NCBI RefSeq assembly: GCF_000485595.1
Contig: NW_014577147.1
Span: forward strand, 284,269-316,220
Origin: Priapulus caudatus
Lineage: Eukaryota > Priapulida > Priapulimorpha > Priapulimorphida > Priapulidae
DNA: 31,952 nt
Reading direction: 5' to 3'
Shown: one piece after another, positions 1 to 10,389 of the stretch
How positions within the stretch are numbered: position 1 is the first letter of the stretch
Layout of the letters: every line of letters begins with the position of its first letter
Translations under genes and position numbers: made by a program
The notes under the pieces: model-generated
The model's database searches: none
What the model was told of the DNA's origin: nothing
Seen by the model: the letters and a program-made list of their open reading frames with translations, nothing else

Positions 1-130
1 AATAAAGAGAGAGAGAGAGAGAGCGAGCGAGAGAAAGCGAGAGAGATGAAGATGACAGAAAGAAAGCGAGTAGACGAGAGGTGGAGAAAGAAGGAGAGGC
101 AGAAAGAGAGGGTGACTGCGAAATACACTA
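1..130. repeat. GA-rich low-complexity sequence
   Basis: The window opens in a short GA array with GAGC interruptions, then grades into purine-rich sequence of A and G to about 120. The open frame through it is lysine/arginine/glutamate-rich, as GA-rich DNA gives by default, and is not called a gene. Confidence 0.85.
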
Positions 131-958
131 TGATAATGTGTGCACGACTGTCTATTAGACACATCACCGCTAATGCGCTGCTTACAGAGACATCGATAGG
201 TTTCTGCGACCATCGCTCGTCTCCGAGTATTAACCTAGCAAAATCTCACTCCGCCGCCATGCCACACCACCGCTCGGTCACGCAGCGGTCTTACAATATT
301 TTAACTGAGCTGCTAACATCGACAGGAACGCACGGCTGAAATATCAAGACCACACTGCGCGATTCAATCAAGATTGATACTGAATCGATTTCTCGCTCAC
401 ATTCCGCTAAGCTGCATCGCTGACGTTAAAATTAGAAAACCTGAAGTGTCATCGAGGCAGCTCTTCTTTGATGACGATATTTTCTATTCATGTCTCATCG
501 TAGGAAATAAATGCGCGCAGAGGCTGTTTACGAGAGGTGAATAATGCAGAAACATTCGTGAACCTTTCGCATAACAACGTTTCGTATACCATTTGACATT
601 TATGATTCCAAGGATATAGAGTTATGTATAGCAGTTGCACATCAATAATATATTGCTATTTCAATATCTATATCTTACAAACCTATAATTTATTTACCTA
701 TCTATCTAACTATTTTTCGCTACATCTACCCGTTACACTACAGTGAGACATAATATACAGATACCAATCTACCTCTATTTATAGCTAGCGTGTATATATC
801 ATCCCAACTGCTCTATATAATGTTCCTTAATTTATGTATCGCATGTTCAATCAGGATGATTTCGGTTTACTTCTGACACTCAGAGAGTCGAAGAATGGCC
901 TTAACTTAGGCCAGCCTTAATGTATGAGGGGAATGTTGGCATGCATAAATTCACTCAC
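131..958. other. No gene seen (probable intron)
   Basis: AT-rich, stop-rich sequence with short tetranucleotide runs such as CTAT near 690-715. It lies downstream (minus-strand sense) of the laminin-G exon, so it is most likely the next intron of that gene. I found no second exon with matching splice sites here. Confidence 0.5.
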
Positions 959-1105
959 CTGTGAAAAATAGGAGCCCGGTCGGCTGCTGGGTCTTGAACC
1001 ACAGGGTTAGAGTCTCATTCCTGCTCACCACCGATCCCCCCGACGCTGTCAGATTGTAACCAAAGTACTCTGCTCCATGGAAGGATACCTCTTGCTGGGG
1101 CTTAT
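959..1105 (-). CDS. NRXN: Neurexin-like laminin-G (LNS2) internal exon
   Basis: Single internal exon of a spliced minus-strand gene. Seen: a pyrimidine-rich acceptor ending in TTTTTTTAG just before 1105, and a consensus donor CAG/GTGAGT after 959. The 147-nt exon is open throughout and starts and ends in phase 1, encoding 48 complete residues plus split codons. The peptide contains SFHGAEYFGYNLT near its start and ETLTLWFKTQQPTGLLFFT at its end. This is the first beta-strand block of a laminin-G/LNS fold: an F-K/H-G-x-E-[YF]-F-x-Y-[DN]-L motif, then an L-x-[FW]-F-K-T-x-Q-x-x-G-L-[LM] motif. The same spacing is known at the start of neurexin LNS2, including the break at the Thr-Gly pair. Neurexins are presynaptic, single-pass adhesion receptors, and LNS domains bind extracellular partners. 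The family's very long introns fit a lone exon in this window. Other LNS proteins (CASPR/contactin-associated, axotactin-like) are alternatives. The laminin-G assignment is firm; the neurexin assignment is likely. Confidence 0.82.
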
Positions 1106-1958
1106 CTAAAAAAACACAAAGACATTACCGGCTAGAGTATCTTTCCGTACAAAGTACGCATGCGGAAAGCGGGAGACGTGGGTAGAGTGGCGTGCACATA
1201 ATGCGCGAATAAGTCGGATTGAAGTAAGAAGGAGAAGACGCCTCCATGCTCTGACTCTCATTAGTCATTAAGACGCTGCCGTTGCTACCGATTCTCTACG
1301 TAGTAAAACGAGTCCATCACGACGCGAAACCTTCTACCAGGCAAAGCCTAAAATGAACGCGTAAACAAATAACCCTTGTTTCATAATTGGCCTTGGACGA
1401 GTTGAGGGGAGTGAAGTCTCAGATGTGATGCTCAAATATAGCATACGCGGTACAGAAGACGCGTGATATGCAACACACGAGCATCAGTAAATAGATTTCT
1501 GCAAGCAGAGAATGTTATACAGCTGTGTGCATAGCCACTGATATGATATGATATGCGACCATTGATTGTTGAAGCCAAGTATATATGCATTACATATAGG
1601 GTCCTAGCTTGCACAAATTCCTCGTGGGAGAGGTGTGGTGAGGGGTTCGTAAAGAAAGTGGGTAATGGCGCGAGGCATCATTTATATATAACTGTCAAAA
1701 AATAAAACTACATGATATCATATTATATTATAACTATTTAAACTAAATTATATTACTTTTTACATCTAGGTTAATTTATTTAAACTATTGTTATATTACA
1801 TTTTTTGCCTAGTAAGTCTCTCCCTTTACCCGTCCCTCGTAGTGTACGACCCTTTACTCAAGTCCAGACATGACAGGTAACAGGTTGCACGGACAGTGCG
1901 CTCCCCGACCTTTCAATAAAAGTTTCACTGCGCGCGTGTAGTTTGCCTACAGTAGAGC
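1106..1958. other. No gene seen (probable intron upstream of the exon)
   Basis: Stop-rich sequence without further splice-bounded exons. An AT-rich stretch around 1680-1815 contains a short two-copy tandem repeat (separate entry). Since the exon reads on the minus strand, this is probably intron 5' of it. Confidence 0.5.
1735..1812. repeat. Two-copy AT-rich tandem repeat, period about 42 bp
   Basis: Two diverged units, 1735-1769 and 1777-1812, each run TATTTAAACTA, then TTATATTAC, then a T-rich stretch ending in CTAG. The offset between units is 42 bp. Function unknown. Confidence 0.7.
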
Positions 1959-2805
<847 letters not shown>

Positions 2806-2813
2806 AACACGAA

Positions 2814-2851
<38 letters not shown>

Positions 2852-2870
2852 ACAGCACACCACACACGTC

Positions 2871-2901
<31 letters not shown>

Positions 2902-3067
2902 CACAACACACACTGAGCATCACACACTCACCACACACACAACAGGCATCACACACAGCACATACACACACACGACCAGACAGACACACACGTCACGCAC
3001 GCTACGGCACGGCACGCACGCACGACACTCCCACACACACACACACACAGACACACACACGTACGCA

Positions 3068-3098
<31 letters not shown>

Positions 3099-3121
3099 GC
3101 ACACGCACGCACGCACACTGT
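2806..3121. repeat. Compound (CA)n / (ACGC)n microsatellite
   Basis: CA runs interrupted by CCACAC, CAGCA and TCACA, turning into ACGC tetranucleotide repeats at about 3060-3117. The whole tract is close to alternating purine-pyrimidine. Thr-His frames on the plus strand and Cys-Val frames on the minus strand are repeat products. Confidence 0.95.
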
Positions 3122-3213
3122 TCGCTATGTGCATATAGCAAGAACTAAATTCCAATAGCCACAATAATTCTTTTTACTTATACACGCGGTGTAATGTACT
3201 GTATGCTGCTGTC

Positions 3214-3352
3214 TGCATGTGTGTGTAGGCGCATGCGCATGTGTGCGTGCGTGCGCGGGCGTTTATATGTCTAAGTATGTATGTGCGCGTGTGTGTGGGT
3301 GAGTGTGTGTCCATGTACGTGAGTGCGTGCGTGTGTGTGTGCGTTTGCGTTG
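3214..3352. repeat. (GT)n / (GTGC)n microsatellite
   Basis: Interrupted GT and GTGC repeats with TATGT interruptions. The orientation is opposite to the CA array that ends about 90 bp upstream, so the two form a large imperfect inverted repeat. Confidence 0.93.
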
Positions 3353-4220
3353 TCAAATTAGTTGAAGAAATGAACCCGTAAAGTCTAGTAAAATGCGTGT
3401 TATATGCGCTCGCGCGTGTTGCCTCGCCCTCCCATAATGCGTCGGCCAATGTGAGATTTATAGTGCCTTTATAAACAACTTTTGTTAATATCCGCTTTCC
3501 TTACGCGTTCGCACTCTATCGCCGATATCTGATGGCATAAATATGACAATATAGCGAGTTATCGTCATTCGTCTAATTTCCCACGAAATACTTTAACGTA
3601 GCTTAGCGCATCGTATAAAACGGGGAAATGAAAAATCTGGCCGGCATTCACCCGCCGGCTGTTACAAGTTAACCGGAAGCTAGAAAAAGTGCGCGTTTTT
3701 TGCCGCAACCTGTATTCCAGCGCGTATGCACCGGCGGCGGTCGCGCCATCTTGCGGCGCTCATTAATATTTCATTGCGGCGCATCCGTGTATAATTTTAC
3801 GAGCTGAATGCGATGGGCGGATGAATGTTTTACACTGTGGCTAGCTCCGCCATCGTCTCTAGGTAGGGTTCGGACGCCCCGGCCTCCATGAATCGAATCG
3901 AATAACGACGGATTAAGGTAATTGGTTACAATAGCCAGTATAGCAGTAAGCACGCGGGGCATGCGCGGAGGCGAGGGATTGTTCTCTTCCACGGGAAAAA
4001 AACATTTTCGTTGCGGTCACGATACCATTTGGCGGCGCGCGCAAGTGAGTGATAATGTAGCATCGTCTAATTGCTCTCTGATCCGGTTGTCTCCGATGTC
4101 CCAGCGGAAGGCGCGCGAGCAGGTTGTGTGATGCTGGCAAGAGCGCTACTGTTCAGTTTTCTACTAGCCCGATCTGTACACGCGTGTAGGCGCGAGGGTG
4201 TCCGCACGCTCACGGAGAAG

Positions 4221-4222
<2 letters not shown>
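3353..4222. other. No gene seen; CpG-containing unique DNA
   Basis: The stretch 3640-4130 has more C+G and many CG dinucleotides (GCGGCG and GGCGCGCGC clusters) than its surroundings. Short overlapping open frames are present on both strands but none is recognisable. It could be unmethylated regulatory DNA, but no promoter motif decides this. Confidence 0.4.
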
Positions 4223-4268
<46 letters not shown>

Positions 4269-4333
4269 GTCACGACACACATACACACAGCAGCACACAA
4301 CCACACACACACACACATAAACACACACACACA

Positions 4334-4380
<47 letters not shown>

Positions 4381-4427
4381 ACACACGCGCGCGCACACGC
4401 ACGTACGCACGCACGTACGCACGCACG

Positions 4428-4465
<38 letters not shown>
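4223..4465. repeat. (CA)n microsatellite with CGCG/ACGT segment
   Basis: CA array interrupted by ATGGTCACGA, CAGCACACAACC and ATAAA. A segment of CGCGCGCA and ACGTACGC repeats lies at about 4386-4432. The long Thr-His frame through it is a repeat product. Confidence 0.96.
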
Positions 4466-4467
<2 letters not shown>

Positions 4468-6292
4468 CATGCATGCTGGCGCTATTGTGTTATTGCGATG
4501 ATGAGATGTTTTACACATATATACATGTGTACAGCCATAAGCATGTACTCAGGAGTGAATTAAAGCAAATTTTCGTTTTATACACATTTGTTTTTACTAA
4601 CTCCTGATATACTATGTAAGTATATCTTTGATAATATCACACCTCTAACACTGTATAGTTCATACTACTCATAGTATTTTTTACTTTACTAGCTGAAACT
4701 TACATTACCTTTCATACTGCTTTATACCTCGTAGTATTTCATGGCTAACTATGGACTGTTCATAGCGAGCGGCGCGAACCTATTCTACTAATGTAGGTGG
4801 CGCCAGTCTTGCGAACTATCGGTTAGCGGTTAGCCAATTCACGGTCAGCGAGAAAGCGACGCCACGCCACTGTCAGAAGTTTTAGGTTGAAGAAATGACT
4901 TTGACAACGTGTGGTCATTTAACAAGAATAAACTATACTACGCGTATGCGCCGAGTCTCTCGAAGTATTTATACTTAATTTCGGTTCGACTCTTATTCAA
5001 GCCTGCTGCTTATTGGCGCCCCCGATCGTTGTACAAAACCTTTATAGGAGTGGTGTCATGACGTTCGCCGGCTACACCTACTGGCCGCTAGGAGCTATCC
5101 AGTTAGTAACTACAAATCAGTGGATTGGACAGCTGTGACTGAGAAATTAGATGATCAATGAGAACTAGAGGATACGATAAAAATGAAGAAATTACACCTC
5201 ACACATGCTCCACTGAAGAAGGTCTGCGGTCAAATAGCGAAAGAAGCGTTCTTCATGATTAAACAAGTATAATTATTGCACTCAACTACAGACTACGTTT
5301 ACAGTGAAGGCTCTCGCGACACAACAATATATTGTGCACCGCCGTGGTGTCAGAGGAGTATCAGACTAATCGTATCTCTCACATAGCATATGAGAACAGA
5401 CGCAGCCTCACGTTCCTTGCCACACCGCTGTGCTATACACACATGTTTCCCCACGCAAGCGTGTATAGAATAGGTGCGTGTATGGAAAGGTGATCGTTCT
5501 AATAGAAATAAGCGGCAGTTTGACATTTTGTACATCGTAATCACTTCAAGGTTGTGACATTATGTATAAGGAAGTTCGTTTTTTAAGGGTCAATAGATTG
5601 GGGATCCGTTGAACGACAATCGCTGAACGATTCCAACGAGGGAAGCCAATTGTGCGCGTTTGTTAACCGATGTACACGATTCAAGATTGTAAGAATTTAA
5701 CAGAATTTACGCATCGTCGTAATTTCTACACTGCATATGAAATAAACGCTGAGGTTCATAACGGCATAATGTAAATCTAGATATACACGCTTGTCGGTCA
5801 TGATTCGGAGCAGCTGAAGATTAGAAATGCAATATTATGAAACATGCGTCATTGTAACTTGAGCCGGAGCACAAACTTCAACGCTAGACGAGAAACGACA
5901 AAACCTTCTTCCGGCTCTCAACATGGCTGCGATAAATAGAAGCTCGACGCTCGCCTTGTCTGTCTTCCACGTGATGCCACTGTGAGAGATACGAGCGTGA
6001 TGTACATCCGGGGAAAATTTTCATCTCAGCAGGAGGTCCACGAAATAACAGCGGTATAGTAGAAACAAAACGTTGTCTCTATTACTATCATCGCAGATGT
6101 AGAGTCACTGGATATCATATAACGCTACGTTTATGCAACTCCTACTATTACCAACTCCACGTTAGAAATTACTTCTCGTTCCACACATATTATTGCAGGG
6201 TTTGTAGTGATGGAACTGTTGCGTACAGTCTCCGACAATTAATTAACTAGGAAAAGGCGTTGCAGAGGTATATTTATTACTGCGGTTATGCC
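4466..6292. other. No recognisable gene; unique DNA
   Basis: About 1.8 kb, mostly AT-rich and stop-rich on both strands. Near 4757-5035 there is a possible decayed LTR end (reported as a finding, not called here). I see no other domain, exon, RNA gene or repeat array. Confidence 0.45.
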
Positions 6293-6296
6293 TTAA

Positions 6297-6460
6297 AGGT
6301 CAATTGAAGTCTAATTTTATAACTTCTGTAACGTTTTTCTACATAGAAATACATTAAATAACGTATTCCATTTCAAATCCGGCGCCCAATTTGTAAGAAA
6401 CACATGAATATTAATCTAGGTCATGTGACGTCACAGCCCCCTGTTGAAACACGCCATTAT
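6297..6460 (+). repeat. Left terminal inverted repeat
   Basis: About 164 bp, matching the reverse complement of 7078-7250. It includes a perfect cAMP-response-element palindrome TGACGTCA near 6426-6433 and the segment GTTGAAACACGCCATTAT. Compared with the right arm it lacks an 11-bp stretch at the GGCGCCC junction. Confidence 0.85.
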
Positions 6461-6677
6461 ATAGCGTAACAGTGCTAACATGCTAGTATATGTTATGCTA
6501 GGTGAAAGTATTGTTACAGCATACAGCAAACATGTAGCCTGTAAATGTACTTATATTCATGTACATACATATTACCTGTGTGGATAAGCATTCACGGATA
6601 TGTACATGACTTGAGTAGAGATGTTGTACATGTACAGATACATATGTGATTCTGACCGAGCGTGATAAGCCCGGTGA

Positions 6678-7200
6678 TCAGTGTACTCGCATTGCCTCAC
6701 CTGGTCTAGCGTCGAACTGGTCTACAATAACCCTGATCTTCTCATTCTCATGGCAGCATATACATTCAGGTGCCGTACTCATTATTCACAAAACACTACA
6801 AGAACACCAGTATTTGTCTACAGTCCTATCTGGACCGAAGCTTCCATTCCGCCATGAATTGTGACTGTTCTGATTTTCGAGAAGTACGTGTGTGCCGACT
6901 CTTCGCGGTTGCTTTTCAGACGATTCTCCTCAATTTCTTCTCGTGTATATTCAGGCTCAAACCTATATCCAACGGTAAATCACTATATAATATCATCATC
7001 ATCTGAGTAATCACTAGAATCATTGAAATTATCGCTTTCAGTCCTATCTTATAATACACCACACGCACTATGTTTACATAATGGCGTGTTTCAACGAGGG
7101 GCTGTGACGTCACATGACCTAGACTAATATTAATTGTTTTCTTACTGCGGATTTGAACCGCGGGGGCCGGATTTGAAATGAATACGTTATTGAATGTATT
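6678..7200 (-). pseudogene. P2X7-ballast-like domain protein, frame broken
   Basis: Minus-strand frame that begins in the right TIR and ends at a TGA at 6678-6680. After an acidic Ser/Asp-rich stretch come the motifs YSDLP and a tryptophan-cysteine block. Compared with the second copy (14797-15245), small indels shift the frame around the acidic stretch (near 7045), before the FEPEY region, and in the cysteine block, so no continuous frame survives. This copy keeps the 3' end missing from the other: after the final Cys-Cys it continues for about 22 residues before the stop. A possible donor CAG/GTGAGG lies at about 6700-6708, so a further exon is possible. The indels may be sequencing errors rather than real decay. 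Confidence 0.6.
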
Positions 7201-7250
7201 TATATGTATAAAACGTTACAGAAGTTATAAAATTGACTTCAATTGTCGCT
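7078..7250 (-). repeat. Right terminal inverted repeat
   Basis: About 173 bp, inverted match to 6297-6460, ending at TTAA. It contains the TGACGTCA palindrome and the start of the P2X7-like frame. It also carries an insertion relative to the left arm giving GCGGTTCAAATCCGC, which resembles a tRNA T-arm/B-box. A second, cleaner copy is at 15125-15297. Confidence 0.85.
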
Positions 7251-7254
7251 TTAA

Positions 7255-7815
7255 TCAAATAATTAATAGTATATAATTTTTTTCACACCGCTTCTCTTAG
7301 CCGAGAATGCCTAAAACACCACGTGACCAATAGACAGAAGAAACTCGCTAAATTCAGATAATGACAGACTAAGGAAGACAATTATAATATATATTATATA
7401 TATATATATATATATTAATCTAGATAATTTTCCACCAAGTGAAAAGTTTTATTTCCGCTTCCACGTCAGAAACCCTAGTGCAAGCTGAACATTATTTTGT
7501 TTTATAATTACGTTGTTGCGCGTATGTTAGCACTGAGCAAATTGTCAGTCGCCCATTAAATGGCAAACTGAAATGTCTAGATGACAATTACGCCGCATCA
7601 ACCTAGCCTGAAAGGACAGTCTCATTCATTGAGAAAGGGAAGCAGAAATGCTTCAATACCAACCATCGATACTAGGCTAGGTCTTCCGTATGCCATGATT
7701 TGGCAACAAATTGACACACAGTGTACAGCGCGCAACTCCTTACACATCTAATTATGGCTAGACAACAAGACTCATATACAGACAGTCAGTCAATCAGCCA
7801 AGGTAGTGGGTTTTG
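7255..7815. other. Unique DNA with (AT)n microsatellite
   Basis: No gene seen. A TA array at 7386-7416 is the only repeat. Its counterpart at 15430-15466 is a longer, purer TA run. The flanking sequences of the two copies align closely. Confidence 0.6.
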
Positions 7816-8395
7816 TTACCATTACTATCAGCATCGTCATTGAGGTGTTGCACGAGATTCCTCACTGCCATAAGCATATCACTATTACCACTACATTTAC
7901 TATGAACAGAATCTTTATGATCATTATTCTTATCACAAATACAGCATTATCGCTACTAGTCATCATGCCATGACCAACGTTCTCACACACCACCTGCACC
8001 CTCCTTATCTATATCTTCATCATCCCCAACATCATTATCAGCATCCTCTCCTATCACCACCACCTTCACCATGAACACCAACCACTTCACGAACATCCTT
8101 ATACAACACTATAGCATCCTCATAATCACCCGCATCCTTTATAACAGCATATTCCATTGCTGGTATCGCTATCACCACCTCCTATATCACAAGCCGCTCC
8201 ACTATCACCATCATCGTCATCACCAACATCATCGCTCTCAGCAGCACTTTAACCATCAACAAGCATCCTCACGATGAGCAGCCTCTTCATTACCAGCATC
8301 CCAATTACCAGTTACCTTCCCCATCACCAGCATCGTCTCTGATCACCAGCATCCTCCTCAATCACTGGCATCCACCCCATCACTAGCAAACTTGC
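7815..8395. repeat. Degenerate CAT/CAC triplet tract
   Basis: Cryptically simple sequence built from CATCAC, CACCAT, CATCCT and CAGCAT words with a weak 3-bp and 12-bp periodicity, for example ACCAGCATCCC and CACCAGCATC repeated after 8290. Short His-rich frames follow from this composition. The second copy is at 15862-16436. Confidence 0.75.
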
Positions 8396-8528
8396 GACCA
8401 CGAGGATCAACTATGGGGAGGGATTGTAAAGGATTAGTGAGCGAATTAACAGCGCCACACGTCGAATTTTCCCCCGAGTGTCAGCGATGGCAAAGCGATA
8501 CTCGTATGCATGCATGCCTGCATGACTG

Positions 8529-8742
8529 CACCACAGACACACACACGCGCGCACGCACGCACTAACACACCAGGCCCGCACGCACGCAGACAAACATATC
8601 CAAGCACGTGCAATCAAACACACGCGCGCACGTACACGCACACACACAACGCACACACACACGCGCGCGCGCTCACATACACAGCACACACACACACCAC
8701 ACCACACACCACACGCACGCACACACACACACACACACACAA

Positions 8743-8775
<33 letters not shown>

Positions 8776-8795
8776 ACACACACGCGCACGCACAT
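8529..8795. repeat. (CA)n / (CG)n compound microsatellite, copy 1
   Basis: CA, ACGC and CG runs, including uninterrupted CGCGCGCGCGCGC near 8759-8773 and CGCGCGCGCGC near 8660-8672. Nearly all alternating purine-pyrimidine. Followed directly by a short pyrimidine-rich stretch. Confidence 0.95.
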
Positions 8796-10389
8796 AGAGA
8801 GACTCTTTCTCTCGCTCTTTTTTCGCTCCGTATATTTAACGACTAACGTTAGTGGCGAAGTGCATCGTTAGTTTAACGTTAGTGCATCGAGAAAGCAGAT
8901 GAGAAATCATAGGAGACGTCTATTTGCATATCCGTGCTCTTTATTTGCGATACATCAGCTTCATAACGATGATGGTAAACAGTCAAAAGCTGATTATGCC
9001 TATAGTATAGCCATATCGGTATAGATGTGTGTCATGTGCGGTAAGCATGCAATTGTTTTCGCTTTTTCACATGACCCATTTCAACGAGGAAACGCGTCGT
9101 CCGAGTTGCTGCATATATATGCACTCAGCTGGCGAGCTAACGACTACCCTGCCAGCCGTCATACAAAAATGCATGAAATATACATGAGTGTCTTCTTATG
9201 CGCATCAGTGAATTTTTTACTTAGATGTTGGTCTCTCACATCTACCACAGGCTCAAACGTTGTTAGCTGAGACTTTTTCCAAGAATTACGGTCAAAACAT
9301 AAAGAAATCAATATTTGGGCCATTCTATTGGGGCCCTAAGTACCACAGGAGCCCCGAGTTCTTTCTGTATTATTGAATATGTTTTATGTTCACTTTCGGT
9401 GTCTGTCGTTTGACCTTTCCATATAAAATTCGAAATAAGCTGTGTCCTTTCACCCTGAACCTATACACCACATACAGTGAACGTCATTGCCTTCTCGAGA
9501 TATCAAAACCGCAAGAAGACTATCAACACGGGAACGCGGCATCGCTATAATGTATTATAGTATTTACTCGCTGAAATAAAAACTGCAACTGCAAATATCA
9601 TGATAAAACAGGAATCTATGATAACAGATATATATGGTCAAAAAGAAAATCATTAATTTTCTGAATTTTATAGTTGAATGTAAGGAATTAACGCGAAAAC
9701 GTATGAATGCTCGCCAGTGAAGATATATGACAGATTTCCTATGCCAATTTCTATCCAACTACTGTCGCAAATTCTGGAATCTACTCACTGGGTCCTACAA
9801 ATTAGTGATCAAACATCATAGCTGCCGTACGCACTAATCAAACTTTGTACAAAATACAGCCCAGATCAATCCGCTAACCACGCATCTATCTAGAACCAGA
9901 CGTTCAAAGCGTTGTATTACCAGTGCCCAACCGTTTCTCCGAACGCGTTCATATGCAACGTGAACTGCCATTATTCCTTCTAGTCTAACCAACTGCCTAA
10001 TTTATATCGCTCCCACAGTCATGGTATTCTGTCATGCTCTTGTGCTCGCTATCTGCGTCTTTATACAGCTCCGAGAAGGGAAACAGGAGCAATCGCGGCT
10101 GGTGTCGTATGTGTATGTAACATGTAACATGTCGCATGGTGAGCATTGCAGAATGAGCCTTAACAACGCTGCCGGGTTTCTGGCTATGTTACACACATTG
10201 CTCTTGTGTTCCCTAACACCGGGTTGTCGCAGATGCCGCTGTCATCTGCGCGTTCAGAAACGAACAAAATGTTCTTCGAAAATGTCTATTTGACATAGTA
10301 TGTAAGTCTGCTACCACACGCCATCTCGACCCGCTTGTGAGCTCACATCAATTATATGTGCGTCTCCGGTAAGCGTCAGGCGACTCGCA
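8796..10389. other. Unique part of the tandem unit, copy 1; no gene seen
   Basis: About 1.6 kb without recognisable domain, splice-bounded exon or RNA gene. A short local repeat of AACGTTAGTG and GTGCATCG lies at 8840-8892. The counterpart is 16860-18395, which carries many more single-base deletions, especially from 17600 onwards. Confidence 0.5.

Larger units (their letters stand above)
6297..7250 (-). mobile_element. TTAA-flanked DNA transposon-like element with long TIRs
   Basis: Seen: an inverted repeat with left arm 6297-6460 and right arm 7078-7250, flanked by TTAA at 6293-6296 and 7251-7254. The tips begin AGGTCAATTGAAGTC on the left and, read inward, AGCGACAATTGAAGTC on the right. 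TTAA target duplication is a property of the piggyBac and Kolobok superfamilies. The tips lack the CCC start usual for piggyBac, so a Kolobok-like or unassigned TTAA element fits better (inference). The interior is only about 620 bp and holds no transposase, only the broken P2X7-like frame listed separately. It is therefore probably a non-autonomous element that carries a passenger domain. The 8-kb tandem duplication begins inside it at 6754. Confidence 0.75.

Noticed and set aside
7141-7165. A tRNA gene suggested by GGTTCAAATCC on the minus strand
   Set aside because: Only a T-arm-like segment is present; no acceptor stem, anticodon arm or D-arm can be folded around it.
7800-8400. CRISPR-like array suggested by repeated CACCAGCATC words
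   Set aside because: No constant-length spacers, the words are degenerate triplets, and the window is animal nuclear DNA.
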